Notes: generated by a model from the sequence alone, not told the origin. Numbered from the stretch's first letter, positions 33,265 through 44,720 are shown. The stretch is DNA of 64,000 nt from Taudactylus pleione (GCA_031769625.1 JAUIMM010000888.1:124001-188000), one strand, 5' to 3'. Numbers and translations are program-made.

Positions 33265-33548
33265 TTTTAACCTTTATTTCGCTGGATAGGTTCCTGTTGG
33301 AACTTGTTTTAATGTATACCTAATAAAGATAAAAATGTTACTATCATTTTGCAGTTTGTGCACCATACAGAAAGACAAAACTTTTCTCTCTTTCTCTGCT
33401 TAAAAAGTATAGTATCTCTTGTCTAATGGCAGCACCTCCACTTCAGACAGAATAATTCTATTGATGTCAAATATGGGGATACTGAAATAAAACATAAGAA
33501 ATGTGTGCAGATGTACATTGCCTTTGTACTTTATGGATGCTGTATATG

Positions 33549-34286
33549 TAATAGATATGTACCACTGTTGGGTTTGCGGTCACGCTCTGATATACGCACG
33601 CTACTAACTGTCACTTTACAGTGTTTGAAAAGCGACAGTTAGGAGCTGATTGGTTGGTACATTATCTACGTCCACTTTATCTCTCTCCAAGGTTTAGTAA
33701 ATAGACCCCATAGTGTACTTGCAGTACTCTGTGGGCTCTGCAGGGCTGGTACATCTGCGGGAATCTCAGAGGTGCGCCCATTCACCAGGAACGAGAGGGA
33801 GGAAACTTAAGGCGTGCATGAGCAATAGCACATGTCAGAGGTCAGTCCTCCTGCTAATGTCCAGCAGGTCCTAGAGACCTCCAGCTCAGTTACCTTTTTG
33901 CACTTAGGACGGTGGTAGCACAGGAGCTGTGCTCATCCAACACACCGCAGGTTCATACACATTTCATTTACGTCTCCTCTTGCAACAGAAGGGGCGTAAC
34001 TGGGCTGTAACTGTGTATTTTCACCTAGGCAGCGTTCATTGATTGCCTTTCAGTGGATTCGTAGGGCTGATTCTGAGTCACGCGCAAAGTGCCTGTAGGT
34101 GTGGACAGCCGTGGAAGCCAGATTTACTAATGTGAGGGTTCACGTGTCTACAAGTGGACAGCCGTGCCCCCTATTGATGTTACACAGGCCGCTAAAACCG
34201 TCCTCATCAGTATCGCCACTTGCACCAGCCCCATGCTGGGTGCAGGAAATCCATCAGATGCAGGCTTCCCTGCCCGTACACTCCAC
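33549..34286. other. Unassigned; partial foldback MITE at about 33590-33710
   Basis: CGACAGTTAGGAGCTGATTG and the end TTTAGTAAATAGACCCC belong to the same kind of MITE as 20973-21169, but only part is recognisable. The rest shows nothing. Confidence 0.4.
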
Positions 34287-34289
34287 TAA

Positions 34290-34485
34290 GGGGTAAATTT
34301 ACTAAAGTGAGAGTTTTTAGAAGCAAGTTTTAGAAGAGATGTTGCCCATAGCAACCAATTAGATTCTAGCTATTATCTTCGAGAAGATGCTAGTTAAATG
34401 TTAAGTAGAATCTGATTGGTTGCTATGGCTAACATCTCTTCTAAAACTCACTTCTCAAAACCCCTCACTTTAGTAAATTTACCCC
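34290..34485. mobile_element. Foldback MITE GGGGTAAATTTACTAAAG, 196 bp
   Basis: Near-complete inverted symmetry. The ends are GGGGTAAATTTACTAAAG and CTTTAGTAAATTTACCCC, with TAA on both sides (34287-34289, 34486-34488). TAGCAACCAATTAGATTC and GAATCTGATTGGTTGCTA are the inner arms. Confidence 0.9.
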
Positions 34486-34504
34486 TAAGAATCACACAGA
34501 GATT

Positions 34505-35140
34505 CTGATGACCAGGGGTGTATCTAGGGGTTCGAGTGCCCCAGGCAAAATAAGAAACTGGTGCTCCCCACCATTGTCAATCCAGGATCCTCTGTGTCAC
34601 TCCAGGCCCACCTGTGTAACTCTAGACTCCGCCTGTGTCACTCCAGGCCTCCTCTGTGTCTCTTTAGGTCCCCCATGTCACTCCCTGTGTCTCTCCAGGC
34701 TCCCCTGTGCCTCTCCAGGTTATCCTGTATCACTCCATGTCCCCTTGTCACCCAACTGTGTCTCTTAAGGTTTCCCTGTGTAACTCCAGGCCCCTCCTTT
34801 GTAACTCCAGGCCCCTATGTCACCCATCTGTGTCTCTTCAGGCCCCCCATGTTACCGCTCAGTGTTTCTCCAGGCCTCCCTGTGTCTCTCCAGATCCCCC
34901 ACCCTGTGTATCTTTAGACCCACCCTGTGTCACTCCTGGCAAACCTTGTATCTTTCCTGTCTCTCTCTAGGCTCCTCTGTTTCTCTCCAGGCCTCCCCAT
35001 GTCTCTACAGTCCTCCTCTTTAGGCACTCCTGTGTCACTACAGGTCCCCCGTGTCTCTTAAGGCCCCGCATGTCACCACTCTGTTTCTCCAGGCCCCGCC
35101 TGTGTCTTTCTGGGACCACCTGTGTCACTCGAGCCCTTTG
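34505..35140. repeat. CTGTGTCACTCCAGGCCCC minisatellite
   Basis: Starts after CAGGGGTGTATCTAGGGG, a repeat-end-like sequence. From about 34600 imperfect units of roughly 17-34 bp, CCTGTGTCACTCCAGG and CCTGTGTCTCTCCAGG, follow. Serine/proline-rich frames on the plus strand are by-products. Confidence 0.8.
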
Positions 35141-35385
35141 CTGAAAAGCGGCTTATTGCAGTTAATTGAATTTGGGCCTTAATATTTCATTAATTCAAAA
35201 ACATAAAAAGAAACTACTGAAAATTCTGCTATGCAAAGGATTTCTGATGTCAATCTTTTAAAAAAATGTTTAAACCATTAATAAAATTTTAATGAATCAA
35301 TTAGCCGAAAGCACAACTATTGGACCAACATTTCAAACTGTTATGAACACTGAGCATTACACAGTTACTCCCAAATTAATGTCAA
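35141..35385. other. AT-rich unassigned sequence
   Basis: Nothing recognised. Confidence 0.4.
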
Positions 35386-35984
35386 ATACCTCATTCAGAG
35401 CCGCTCGCTATTTGCGGTCGTTTGTTCAAAAAAAAGGGGTGGCTATTCAAATGAACCGTTGGCTCATTGCGGTCTGTTCACGCCTCTAAGTCTGAACGAG
35501 CGAGCAAAACTTGCGGTCGAAATTTTGAAAAATACACCCCCTTGCCGCTCGCACCATACGTCATGTCCACTATTTATTAGATTAATCGAGTACATCGAAC
35601 AGCATATGAACTGCTCGCTATTCTTGTGGTTGGTTTTTCCCACCACTATATTGCGAGCAGTTCTGACTATAAAACAGCCAAGTGACGTGGTCAATGATGC
35701 TGCTGTTTTAATTATGCACTCCCTTAAAACGCCCGTTTTGACTTTTAAGCACGCCTGCGTTCTGAATTCCACTCCCCGTTTTCAAGTACCTTCCCCTGTT
35801 ACCACCCACATACGCCTCATTCTGTCACTCAAAGTAGCAGGCATTCGCTATTTAGCGAACAAACGATTTTCGGCCGCACTGACTGGTTCGCGCATGCGTA
35901 TTACAATCCGTACGCATGCGCAGATGAGCGAACATCGGTCAGAACGAACGAGCAGCCGCTTACGAGCGGCTCTGAATCAGGCCC
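35386..35984 (-). mobile_element. Group C MITE, 599 bp
   Basis: Same orientation as 18813. The left end is eroded (ATACCTCATTCAGAG for GGCCC or GGACC) and the right end is CTCTGAATCAGGCCC followed by TAA. The left flank is CAA. A 181-codon frame crosses it, and the equivalent frames in other copies are broken at different points. Confidence 0.85.
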
Positions 35985-36048
35985 TAAGTTTCCAATTCTG
36001 CTAAATATCTTTTAATCATCTGGCTCTAATTCATTTCAAATATACTTC

Positions 36049-36230
36049 GGAGTAGATTTACTAAAGCTTCTACACATGAAAAGCAGTGGTGTTGCCTATA
36101 GCCACCAATCAGATTATGTCTAGCATTTCTCTATTGCATTCTAGAAAAAGATAGAGAGAATCTGATTGGCTGCTATTCTATGGGTTACACCTCCACTTGT
36201 CTGTTTGAGAAGCTTTAGTAAATCCACCAC
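36049..36230. mobile_element. Degenerate foldback MITE (TTTACTAAAG type)
   Basis: GTAGATTTACTAAAGCTTC on the left opposes GAAGCTTTAGTAAATCC on the right, with CCAATCAGATT and AATCTGATTGG inside. It is an older relative of 34290-34485. Confidence 0.75.
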
Positions 36231-36661
36231 CTTACTGTAAATAACCCTTTCCATCCCAGAGAAGCACAAATTGGAACTTCCCAAAATCTCAAAGGTGCGT
36301 TCCAGATAGCACACACTCAGACAGGCTTGAACATGGTGGGATCTGTTAGACTTTCTCAATAATTATAAAATTTGGAAAATTCCAGCTTTTTGATTTGTCA
36401 AACCAGTTCCAGCATTCCTAGTAAACAGTACCTGCAGGACCACCTACCTGTCTGATTTTCCTTCTCTGTTTTAACAGGACTGATCACTATTACAATTGGG
36501 CCTATAACACACAAGCTGGGTAAGACAGATAAGAGGGGCAAGTAGGGTGACTCACTGCAGTACAGTAGTTCGGGCATGCTCTATAGATACTGTAACTTAT
36601 AAGAACAAATCATGTTTTTTATGTGAAAGATTTTCAAATATTATTTCAAATAAACCGTTTC

Positions 36662-36706
<45 letters not shown>

Positions 36707-37006
36707 TTCAATTATTTTTCTAGAATTACCAAGTTTTTGTTTTTTTTATAGAAAGTTTTGTGAATGTTTTTTTAGGCTGACTTCATTGCATTTGCCAGAA
36801 GTTGCTGAAGCTATACATACATAGTTTTATGTACATGGGACAATCCAAACTATTCCGAATCAATTCAATTACCCGTGAGTCACCTTGTGGTGTAAATAAG
36901 TGCGTTTATATGCCGCACTTATGGTACATGTGGATTTTGCAGCCACATAGGGCTGCGTATAAAAATCCACAAGTCCATGGCGAGATCGGGCCATGAGAGG
37001 GGAAAC
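36231..37006. other. Unassigned; (AAT)n microsatellite
   Basis: An (ATA)n/(AAT)n tract lies at about 36665-36702. The rest is AT-rich with no recognised feature. Confidence 0.5.
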
Positions 37007-37200
37007 TTAGTTAGGGTTAAGCTGTGGAGGTAGAGTTAGGCTGAGGGAAAGGTGGGTTAGGGTTACGGGTAGGGTAGGGGAAGGGTTAGAATACTTACCT
37101 GCATGTGTCAGAATTACACTGCCGGGAAACTGACCGCTGGAATTATCAGTGCCGGAATCGTGTACCCAACTCCGGTAGTTGGGCGATATAACCCAACTTT
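37007..37200. mobile_element. Fragment of the TTAGGG-interior MITE family
   Basis: GGGTTAGGGTTACGGGTAGG followed by AGAATACTTACC and a CCGGGAAACTGACCG-like end segment. Same design as 541-1184. Confidence 0.5.
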
Positions 37201-37404
37201 GTGTGGTGAACCTTTGGTACATGAGGCAAATAAAAAGTACATTTGGGGGATTAGAAGGTGGTATGAGGGTAATCAAGTGCTTTAAAAGTGCCAGCCTTTT
37301 CCCCCAGTGTGTAGTCACACCCACTATGATGTGGTCATGCCCCCCTATCGGTATACAGTCATACCTGATTTTAGTGTGTCCATATCCCTTGTTGTAAAGT
37401 TTGC

Positions 37405-37795
37405 AGGGGCGTATTAAGAGAGGAGGGGGCCCGTGTTCACTCCCCGTCCAGGGCCCCCTCCTTTCTCGCTGGCTGCTGTCAGCGAACTGACAGCAGCAGT
37501 AGACTCTGGGCACTAGAGTGTGCCTGGAGTCTACTGCACAGATCACCGGGAAAATGGTGCAGCAGCCATTTTCTCTGTGATTTCCTACTGCGCATGAGCT
37601 AAATGCCGGGAAAATGGCCACGGCGGCCATTTTCCAGACGTTTTCTATAGTGCTACTCTGTGGGACATCGGAGAGGCAAGAATAATAAAGAAAAAAAGAA
37701 TGGGTGCAGGGTGTGCAGTGCGGACACCCCTTGGACCCAAGGGGCCCTTGTACACCGCACCCCTGCACCCATTATAAACACGCCCCTGAAAAGTT
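37405..37795 (-). mobile_element. Interspersed repeat CAGGGGCGTAT, family shared with 41576
   Basis: The ends are CAGGGGCGTATTAAGAG and AACACGCCCCTG. AGAGGAGGGGGCCCG and GGGTGCAGGGTGTGCAGTG are shared in reverse order with 41576-41912. Inverted copies of AAAATGG occur in the middle. It appears non-coding. Confidence 0.7.
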
Positions 37796-38639
37796 GGTAG
37801 GTATAATTTACAATGTATTCCAAATGTTGAAAAAATGACCTCGCCACCCTACGTGCTGTACAACATAACAGCTCTACAGGAAAGTTTGCAATTATCAGCT
37901 TACGCATCAATGAAGACTGTTGGGAAAATTGCGCCAGGTGTACTAGAGTGCTAGTGCAAAGCGGTCATTTATTAGTTATACTACTGACATGGTGCAGCTT
38001 AATACATGGAGTTATACGTTATTATACATGCATGCCACGACCATGAAGATCTGATCTGGCATTTCGCAGAAAGACACTAAGGGAATTATGGATGCAATTT
38101 TCTATGCTTAAGTTATGACCAAGAGAAGTGAACAATGTCAGAACAATATAAGGTCTGGATCAACCGCCTATTTTTTTATTGTCCGATTTGCAGCAAGTTT
38201 TAAGACCAGTGGGGAAAAAAGTTCACTGTGCAAAAGTGTAAACACTATGTTACAGTCCGTCCTCCTAAACTTTAGCAGCATTAGAAAAACCTTGCTGCCA
38301 AATTTAAATCTCTTTTTTAAATGGGTCTGCAAAAACACCTGCTCTGGTCCGCACGCTGCGAGAAACTCCCTGGCTCCACCCATCTGCTGCTGGCATGATT
38401 GCACCTGTGTATTTCTCCACCTTATATAAATAATAGCCCTAATGACAGATACAGAAACATATTTTTTTCTGTACCTGCTATGGATATCACATTGAGTTCC
38501 CTGTCTGTAATGCACTGTGCTAAGTGCCAGTTTGCTATACAATGCGAAGAGTATTACAGTGACCACAATATAAATGCAGAAAACAGAGCAGCTGCCACAG
38601 AGAGCATCAGTGATCATTATATAATATAGAGGACTGTGA
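37796..38639. other. Unassigned sequence
   Basis: Frames of up to 149 codons occur on both strands without recognised motifs. Confidence 0.35.
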
Positions 38640-39585
38640 CCGCTGTACAGTACAGAGAGTATTTTTGATCACCATACAATTTCATTCCCTCATCAATAAT
38701 TAACCACCATGTAATACAGAGTGCATCAGTCACTGCCATATAATACACAGGGCGTCAGTGACTGCCATATAATACAGAGAGCATCAGTGACCACCATATA
38801 TAATACAGAGAGCATCAGTGACCACCGCATAAGAATGAGGGCATTAATGACTAACATAATACAGAGAGCAGCAGTGACTACCATATAATACAGTGAGCAT
38901 CAGTGACTGCAATATGATACAGAAAGCATCAGTGACCACTATATAATGCAGAGAGCATCAGTGACCACCATATGATGCAGAGAGCATAATACAGAGAGCA
39001 TCAGTGACCACCATATAATGCAGGGAACATCAGAGATCATCATATAATTCAGAGAGCATCAGCGACCATCATATAACTCATAGAGCATCAATGACAATCA
39101 TATAATTCAAAAAGCATCATTGACCATCATATAATTCAGAGTGCATCAGTGACCATAATATAATACAGAGAGCATCAGTGACCACCGCATAAGAAAGAGG
39201 GCTTTAATGACTAACATAATACAGAGAGGAGCAGTGAGTACCATATAATACAATGAGCATCAGTGACTGCAATATGATACAGAAAGCTTCAGTGACCACT
39301 ATATAATGCAGAGAGCATCAGTGACCACCATATAATGCAGAGCGCATAATACAGAGAGCATCAGTGACCATCATATAATTCAGAGAACATCAGAGATCAT
39401 CATATAATTCAGAGAGCATCAGCAACCATCATATAACTCATACAGCATCAATGACAATCATATAATTCAGAAAGCATCAGTGACCCCATCATATAATTCA
39501 GAGCGCATCAGTGACCATCATATAATTCAGAGCGCATCATTGACCATCATATAATTCAGAGAATAACAGTGACCATCATGGCCAT
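38640..39585. repeat. About 30-bp tandem array with higher-order duplication
   Basis: Units of the form ATAATACAGAGAGCATCAG plus TGACCACCAT repeat about 30 times with drift. A block starting AGCATCAGTGACCACCGCAT at about 38813 recurs at about 39172, giving a higher-order period of about 359 bp. Later units change TACAG to TTCAG. Confidence 0.9.
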
Positions 39586-39589
39586 AGCA

Positions 39590-40570
39590 TTCATAGTGGG
39601 CAGCCGCATTGCCATTTTTTAACTACTTGCCTGGCATGGTCGCATCAGATGCGACCACACCAGGCTGGGCTTTCCCTGACATGGTCGCTTCTGATGCGAC
39701 CATTCAGACGTGCCCACTAGGCGGCTGTGGGAAACTAATCTACCTGCAGCTGCCTACATCAGAGGGACCTGCTTATCCCTCTGCACCCATGGCCGCCCCT
39801 AGAGTGTTTCTTGATCACTGCTAGCCACAGTGATTGGGCACCTGGCGGCACCCCCTCGCAGTGAGGCTGCAGGCTCCAGTGTATGCTGATCACTGTGGCC
39901 AGCAGTGACTGGGCGTCCTGTGTGACACTCCTTCTTTGCATTTGCTGTGAGCAGAAGCCATGGCTCCTGCTGTTCCCCCTGGGTTGCCAGCGCCACATTA
40001 TTCACTGCCGGTGCAGGTGCCAGCTTCTGCGTTCCTTGTCCACACCCTCCTCCTGATGCAGTGGCTACATCCCCAGGTCAGACCACCCTCCAACCCCTCC
40101 TCCCAGCCCGGCTGCACTGCTGCTTTGTGCCTGCAGCCCAGCCCCCCTCCCCCTTCCTCCCGGTGGCTGCTGGCTTGTGCCCGGCCCACCTCCTCTCAGC
40201 CTCCCAGCATGGCTTCTCTCAGCGCAGCTTCTCCTCCCGGCCCACATCCTCCCAGCGCAGCTTCTTCCAGCCCACCTCCTTCCGGCTTGGCTTCTGTGGT
40301 TTGTGCCCGGCCCACCTCCTCCTGGCATAGTTTATCCACCGGCTGTTTGTGTGAGAGGGGTTGTCTCTCACCTGAATTGCCCACATTCTGGTGGGATAAG
40401 CTCCATCCAAGGGAGAGGAAAACAAGACCACCACATTCTGCAGTTACAACAGAAGTTTGAAATTCTGGGTTTTCTGGGCTGCACATCTCAAAGTGGAGAT
40501 ATGGAACTCCTTGTTTTCCAGGTCGCCCAGAGCAGGCAGGAAGTCAGCAGCACAGGAAGGGTTTAAAACG
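39590..40570. other. GC-rich region with TGGTCGCATCAGATGCGACC repeats
   Basis: Two copies of a GGTCGC/GCGACC palindrome lie near 39636-39700. From 40060 to 40330 the sequence is C/T-rich with repeats of CCCAGC, GCAGCTTCTCC and GTGCCCGGCCCACCTCC. Frames up to 166 codons on several frames are proline/serine-rich and repetitive, so no gene is called. Confidence 0.4.
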
Positions 40571-40854
40571 CTCACACACCTGTTGCTCATAGCTCCTGAT
40601 GCTGGTTAAGCTAGCCAGGCGATAGGCTAGGGGTTGTGCTTAGCATTAGGGTGCTGGAGGGTCCAAGGACTATGCTGGGAGAGCATGCCCAAATTGAGGC
40701 TGCAAGCCACTGCTGACTGATTAGCACAAGGAGTGCTGAGACTTTTAAGTTTGTTTGTTTATTTTATGTTATGTGCCTGTATGTGTGCAGGCCTAAACTT
40801 ACGTATGCTAAGGTATTGCCTGTCTGTAATCCTCATTTCAATACTTTGTGTTAC

Positions 40855-40888
<34 letters not shown>

Positions 40889-41077
40889 TATCAATATGCC
40901 CCTCGGATCGGCACTCTGTCCTAATAAATGAAGCAGCTCCGGTGCCCTCCGTGGAAATAATGTCCACAGCTAGTTCTGAACTAGTTAGTTCTGAAATGTC
41001 GGCCTTCTTAGGCATGCAATAAACTACAACTATTGTTTTTTTCAAGTCCGGGAGTGCCGCTGTCTTCTTGCTACATC

Positions 41078-41121
<44 letters not shown>

Positions 41122-41224
41122 CACAATATATAAAGAAATGCCCTTAACCTGTACAAAATTGTTGTTAGTATAGAATAAATGGCTGCAATTCTTCAATGTT
41201 AGTAGGGGCTAAAATACAATATTT
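40571..41224. other. Unassigned with TA microsatellites
   Basis: (TA)n tracts at about 40855-40885 and 41078-41117. A hairpin around CTAGTTCTGAACTAG lies near 40970-40990. Confidence 0.5.
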
Positions 41225-41530
41225 TCTATAGTAGTATAGAAGAAGCACCTCAAAGGACACCAATAACAAACTGTTCACCTAAATTAGATATATTATAAAA
41301 GTCCAATATATAATTAGCTCATAATCCAATTTACAGTATTATAAATTCTTGGAAGAGATGAATCCTACGGCCGACTTGTCCACTTTCTGAAAGTTAAAGA
41401 CTTTAGTGTGGCTTTTCTCCCTGTAAATTGGATTATGAGATAATTATATATTGGACTTTTATAATATATCTAATTTAGGTGAACAGTTTGTTATTGGTGT
41501 TCTTTGAGGTGCTTCTTCTATACTACTTTA

Positions 41531-41535
<5 letters not shown>
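41225..41535. mobile_element. Palindromic element with 110-bp arms
   Basis: Left arm 41228-41333 (TAGTATAGAAGAAGCACCTC ... ATAATCCAATTTA) is the inverse of the right arm 41415-41532 (TAAATTGGATTATGAG ... GAGGTGCTTCTTC). The loop of about 80 bp contains nothing recognised. The left arm sits next to Penelope-like flanking sequence. Confidence 0.8.
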
Positions 41536-41565
<30 letters not shown>

Positions 41566-41575
41566 TATCCACAGT

Positions 41576-41912
41576 GGCGTATCTATAATGGGTGCAGCAT
41601 GTGCGGGGCACACGGGCCCCTGGGTCCATGGGGCCCCGCACCACAGACACAGCACCCATATTTTTTTAAACTTACCTGTCCGTGGTCCCGCGTCAGGTAT
41701 CAGCGCTGCTCAGAACACCAGAAAAATTACCGCCACGGCCATTTTCCCAGCGTTCTGCGCATGCGCAGTAGACTCCGGGCACACTCTAGTGCCCGGAGTC
41801 TACTAATGCTCCGGGGGCTGGCCAGCCCCGTCAGTCAGCTGCCAACCACCTGGGAGAGAGGAGGGGGCCCCGCACGGGAAGTGCACATGGGCCCCCTCCT
41901 CTCTTAAGACAT
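41576..41912 (+). mobile_element. Interspersed repeat CAGTGGCGTAT
   Basis: Starts CAGTGGCGTATCTATAATGG and ends GGCCCCCTCCTCTCTTAAGA. Opposite orientation to 37405-37795. GCCATTTTCCCAGCG and the paired AGACTCCGGGCAC / GTGCCCGGAGTCT hairpin are conserved features. Confidence 0.7.
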
Positions 41913-42107
41913 TATATATATTGTGAGAAAGAATGTGTGGAAAAAGCATTTATGAAAAAGAACCTGGCGCTAATTGAATGCTAAAAAATTATAAATAAAT
42001 ATAAATTTATAACACTTCAGCAGCAAAGAATCAGTGTGCTTGTGGTTGCACACAAACAAACACCTAAAAACCAGGTGTTCCACAATAACAACAGAAACAA
42101 AAACCTT

Positions 42108-42630
42108 GGGCCTGATTCAGACCCACTCGCAAGCGGCTATCCGCTCGCAAGTGGGTCGATGGTCTGCACTGAGCATGCGCACGACGGAGGGAGCTCCGTC
42201 GTGCGCATGCGCCAGACGCGACGAGCGAAGGAAAGTCCTTCGCCCGTTGTGTCTGATCAAAGGGGGCGTGCTGTCGATGTTGATTGACAGCACGCCCCCT
42301 TTGGTAGGCGTGCCAGGGGCGTGCCTCCCTGACGGGGGCGTTCCCACGGGAACGCCTCCCGTCAGAAGCCGGCCCACTGACATCACTAGTGATGTCAGTG
42401 GGAGTGATTTTGGCTCTGATAGAGCCAAAATCACTCCGGGCCTTGCGGTTGAAAACCTCAACCGCAGGCTCCGGCTTGCAGTTTCGATGGTCACGATGGT
42501 CACGACCATCGCGGCCATCAAACTGCACGCTTGTATAGGCTGTGGGTGGTGACCTACAGCTATACGAGCGTCCAGGAGGACGCTCCATTTTCATGGAGGG
42601 CGGCCCTCATTCAGAGCGTGCGCTCTGCTC
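42108..42630 (+). mobile_element. Group A hairpin-chain MITE, right end truncated
   Basis: Very close to the copy at 2585 over 520 bp, including every hairpin in the same order. It starts GGGCCTGATTCAGACC after CTT. The right terminal mini-foldback stops after GCGTGCGCTCTGCTCA and the last GGGCC end is lost. Confidence 0.85.
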
Positions 42631-43323
42631 ATGCTTGTGCTAATTGATAAACTAGTACAGAAAGTATAAAAAATGTAAAAATAAATAAACACAGTTATTA
42701 TCACAAAAACATTTGAATAAATGTCATTGACCAGTCAATAATGTAAAATGGCACATACTATATACATCAATCTTCCCAATATATGGATAACAATTAGTTT
42801 GTTTAAAAATACAATATAATCTCAAGATCCAAATAGTATTAATATAGTTGTAGGAGGTGGATATGGATACATTAAAAAATAATAATGTCAAATGATCACT
42901 GTGCCCACACTGAAAAACTCTTGGCAATTTTGAAAAATGTCCTTTCCTTTAGATAGTAGAAAAAGTTTTTAGAGTTTACGTGGATACTGGCTGCAATTAA
43001 GGACAAATGTCTGACATGTATCTCCGAATAATTTGCATAAAGGGACCTGTGTTGATGTATTAGTAGGTTTCCTCTTTGCGTGATCCGCAGTTGAGGGAGA
43101 AATATATCCAGGGAAGAAAAATGTCAACTCTAAACAGGGGATTTTCCGAGCTTGTACCGGTCCAGTTAGAGTATCCTTAGAGGGCAGCAATAAAATCTCT
43201 GCCTCAAACCCTCCTTATGCGGATCACGTCTGACAATGCAAATAAGATCTCTATCTCTGGAGCTCCCGGCAGCAACAGCACACGTACAGGTGTCACAGAC
43301 TTGATCTTAGGGTCCACAGATAT

Positions 43324-43365
43324 CCTCGGACACGTCTCGCACCAACAATGGGGGCTTTTTCAAAG
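43324..43365 (-). ncRNA. Degenerate hammerhead-like motif
   Basis: On the minus strand it reads GCTTTGAAAAAGCCCCC, a GGTGC partner for stem II, and then GAGACGTGTCC where GAAACGCGTC is expected. It is clearly related to the motif at 3340-3383 but further decayed. Confidence 0.35.
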
Positions 43366-43620
43366 CTTTTTTCTTTTGTGTGGAAAAAGCGCCAAATAAA
43401 TAAATACCCTAATAAATGAATTAAGATGGCTCAATATAGCCTATAAACCACTAGTGCCAATAAATAAATAAATTAAATAAATAAATAAATAAACCGCAAT
43501 ATCCAACAATTGGGATGTCAGCTCATATCAATTACTATATAGCAATTGTACAGTACTATGATTTTTCATAGTGAAAAATCATAAACGGATCAGTGGCGAC
43601 CTGTGTGTTTATATATATAA

Positions 43621-43720
43621 TTATATACCAGTGAAAATTCTAAGTGCTGATATTAGTGCAGACAAAGAAAATCCCACAATTTATTACACGGAAGAACCAA
43701 GACAATTAATAAAAAACAGT
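43621..43720. other. Short unassigned link
   Basis: Nothing recognised. Confidence 0.4.
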
Positions 43721-43721
43721 C

Positions 43722-44192
43722 ACAAATACAGGTTGAGTCTCCCATATCCAAAATGCTTGGGACCAGGGGTATTTTGGATATCGGAATATTCCGTATTTTG
43801 GAATATTTGCATACCATAATGAAATGTATTGGGAATGGGACCCAAATCTAAACATAGAAAGCACTTATGTTTTATATACACCTTATACACACAGCCTGCA
43901 GGTCATTTTATACAATATTTAAAATAATTTTGTGGCTCAAACAAAGTTTGTGTACATACATGAAATTAATTTATGTTTCATATACACCTTATACACACAG
44001 CCTGAAGGTTATTTTATACTATATTTTTAATAATTTGGTGCCTTAAACAAAGTTTGCGTACATTGAACCATCAAAAAGCAAAGGTTTCACTATCTCAGTC
44101 ATGCTGAAAATATTCCGTATTTTAGAATATTCCGTATTTTAGAATATTCCGTATTTCGGAATATTTTGATATGGGAGGCTCAACCTGTAATC
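43722..44192 (+). mobile_element. MER2/Tigger-like Tc1/mariner MITE
   Basis: The ends are TACAGGTTGAGTCTCCCATA and GATATGGGAGGCTCAACCTG followed by TA. The body contains AATGCTTGGGACCAGG, ATATACACCTTATACACA (twice, near 43877 and 43983), AAACAAAGTTTGTGTACAT and GCAAAGGTTTCACTATCTC. From memory these match the mammalian MER2 group of Tigger elements. Part of the interior is duplicated in tandem. No transposase frame is present. Confidence 0.75.
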
Positions 44193-44226
44193 ACATAGAC
44201 ATAAATATAGGTAAAAAAAGACCGGA

Positions 44227-44267
<41 letters not shown>

Positions 44268-44310
44268 AAAAAGGCCAAATACTTCTCTGAGTTAAAAAAA
44301 AAGACCAAAA
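44193..44310. repeat. (AT)n microsatellite and flank
   Basis: A pure AT tract of about 36 bp at 44229-44264. Confidence 0.8.
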
Positions 44311-44720
44311 GTTCATGTGGCAAAATCCAGGGGCCCCCTGGGGGGAGGGCACAGGAGGGCGACTACGCAGGACCCATTCTGCACACTCGCAGGATGGGTC
44401 CTGCGCACGCGCATATTTGCGATAATCGAGAATCTGCATTCAGCATTGCACCCGCTGAATCAGCCTCTCGATACGGTGCCTCCGATTTGGGATGGTATAC
44501 TAGGGATGGCCTCCGACCATCGATGGTTTGCAAACCATCAATAGTCTATGACAAGTGGTTTTGCCATTGCTGATGGTCAGCGTTGCTGCACCATCGATGG
44601 CAGCCCCAACCGATGTTAAGGAATCATTGGTGGCTGCGTTTTCAAACAATTGATGGTTTCTATCGACGGTTGAACCCATCAGCTATCGACAGTACAGTTG
44701 ACAATGGTCATCACTACATT
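44311..44720. mobile_element. Repeat rich in ACCATCGATGGT palindromes
   Basis: GACCATCGATGGTTTG, CACCATCGATGGCAG and related pieces recur between 44510 and 44720. GGACCCATTC / GGATGGGTCC forms a hairpin near 44370-44402. It looks like a further foldback family. Ends not defined. Confidence 0.5.

Larger units (their letters stand above)
27491..33533. mobile_element. Penelope-like (inferred) insertion with long inverted arms, copy 2
   Basis: Bounded by a 15-bp direct repeat TGGATGCTGTATATG at 27476-27490 and 33534-33548. Left arm (27491-28690, carrying one MITE) and right arm (32440-33264) are inverted copies. A 269-bp tail follows only the right arm, as in copy 1. The spacer contains a partial hammerhead-like motif, GCGAAATGCGCGTC, on the minus strand near 29043-29069. 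An L1-like retrotransposon, two superfamily MITEs and one TGGAGCG-type MITE have since inserted. No Penelope reverse transcriptase remains. Confidence 0.6.
41930..43620. mobile_element. Penelope-like (inferred) region, with nested group A MITE
   Basis: GTGTGGAAAAAGC near 41937 opposes related sequence GTGTGGAAAAAGCGCC at 43378, and CTGGCGCTAATT is near 41965. A degenerate hammerhead-like motif lies at 43324-43365. Boundaries and a TSD were not found. Confidence 0.4.

Noticed and set aside
34561..34970. Serine/leucine-rich frames possibly encoding a secreted repeat protein
   Set aside because: By-products of the CTGTGTCACTCCAGG minisatellite, open in two or three frames at once.
35459..36004. 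181-codon frame in a group C MITE, with related frames in other copies
   Set aside because: Equivalent frames in the other copies (for example 9168-9650, 31936-32358) are broken at different points and show no transposase motif, so the frame is probably accidental.
37007..37768. 253-codon minus-strand frame
   Set aside because: Crosses two different repeats (the TTAGGG-type fragment and the CAGGGGCGTAT repeat), so it is not a real gene.
38640..39585. CRISPR-like regularly spaced repeats
   Set aside because: Units are contiguous and drifting without unique spacers, in an apparently eukaryotic sequence. It is an ordinary tandem array.
39947..40566. Proline/serine-rich frames up to 166 codons
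   Set aside because: Low-complexity C/T-rich repeats open in several frames. No conserved motif or splice context.
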